Source: Cyanobacteria bacterium UBA11372 (GTDB lineage: Bacteria; Cyanobacteriota; Cyanobacteriia; Cyanobacteriales; Aerosakkonemataceae). Taken from it: a DNA stretch of 6,568 bases. Position 1 is the first letter of the stretch. Each line of letters begins with the position of its first letter. The translations under genes were made by a program, and so were the position numbers. Below are positions 6,447 to 6,568 of the stretch, in pieces. A model generated the notes under the pieces. It saw only the letters and a program-made list of their open reading frames with translations. It searched no databases and had not been told where the DNA came from. The stretch spans positions 11,925 to 18,492 of the forward strand of contig DNGG01000639.1 of the NCBI GenBank assembly GCA_003486675.1, in the 5' to 3' direction.

Positions 6447-6464
6447 GCGGCTGCAAGCCGCTGT
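6447..6464. repeat. Short GC-rich hairpin motif, copy 2
   Basis: GCGGCT (6447-6452) pairs with AGCCGC (6456-6461) around GCA. The segment is the inverted counterpart (16 of 18 bases) of 1001-1018. It lies 128 nt after the CHAT-CHASE2 stop. It is followed by A residues on the + strand, not T, so it does not qualify as an intrinsic terminator of the operon. Confidence 0.5.
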
Positions 6465-6491
6465 AAAAAAACCTCACCCAGTCGTTGCGTA

Positions 6492-6554
6492 GGGACACGG
6501 CATCTGACGATATCTCGGACAAACAGATAACTTTGATCATGCCGTGTCCCGGCT
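6492..6554. repeat. Palindromic intergenic repeat, copy 2 (complete)
   Basis: The complete copy shows perfect 12-bp terminal inverted repeats, GGGACACGGCAT (6492-6503) and ATGCCGTGTCCC (6539-6550), enclosing 35 bp. The homology with copy 1 covers 6498-6554 (54 of 57 bases). The interior holds GATATC and the pair ATCTG/CAGAT, so the transcript could fold into a long stem. It has no coding capacity. It lies 173 nt after the operon's last stop, so both copies sit 3' of the divergent transcription units. No flanking target duplication can be judged because copy 1 is cut. Confidence 0.85.
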
Positions 6555-6568
6555 GATGATTATGGGTA

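Noticed and set aside
6447..6471. Hairpin followed by seven A residues as intrinsic terminator
   Set aside because: For rightward transcription the tract is A, not U. For leftward transcription the U tract would precede the hairpin. Neither direction fits.

Overview
The window looks like chromosomal DNA of a filamentous cyanobacterium. The reasons are six copies of the HIP1 octamer GCGATCGC, protein families that are essentially cyanobacterial (DUF928, DUF1822, CHAT-CHASE2 fusions), and intergenic DNA full of short palindromic and tandem repeats. I cannot name the species.

Layout. A truncated copy of a ~59-bp palindromic repeat opens the window (1-57). A leftward gene (94-867) encodes a secreted DUF928 protein. 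A 356-bp divergent intergenic region (868-1223) holds a spaced inverted repeat, six tandem copies of an 8-bp purine-rich unit, a perfect TATAAT box, pyrimidine-rich repeats and a 17-bp tandem duplication. A tight three-gene rightward operon follows: an atypical sigma-70-like protein (1224-2690), a DUF1822 protein (2696-3928, 5 nt downstream) and a membrane-anchored CHAT-CHASE2 protein (3934-6318, 5 nt downstream). The last 250 bp contain no gene. They hold a HIP1 site, a small hairpin and a second, complete copy of the palindromic repeat, direct with respect to the first.

How the genes may work together (inference). The CHAT-CHASE2 protein joins a cytosolic caspase-like protease domain, with its His and Cys motifs visible, to an extracytoplasmic CHASE2 sensor held by four predicted membrane segments. 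Co-transcription with a sigma-like factor and an uncharacterised soluble protein suggests a sense-cleave-transcribe circuit. DUF1822 would be the candidate intermediary (inhibitor or substrate). The logic resembles the Craspase pathway, where a CHAT protease cleaves Csx30 and affects an RpoE-type sigma factor, but I see no sequence relationship beyond the CHAT domain. The divergent DUF928 gene could be an envelope target or partner of the circuit.

The most unusual local feature is a double-palindrome repeat (4664-4711) lying in frame inside the CHAT domain, between the catalytic His and Cys. It adds roughly 17-19 residues without breaking the gene.
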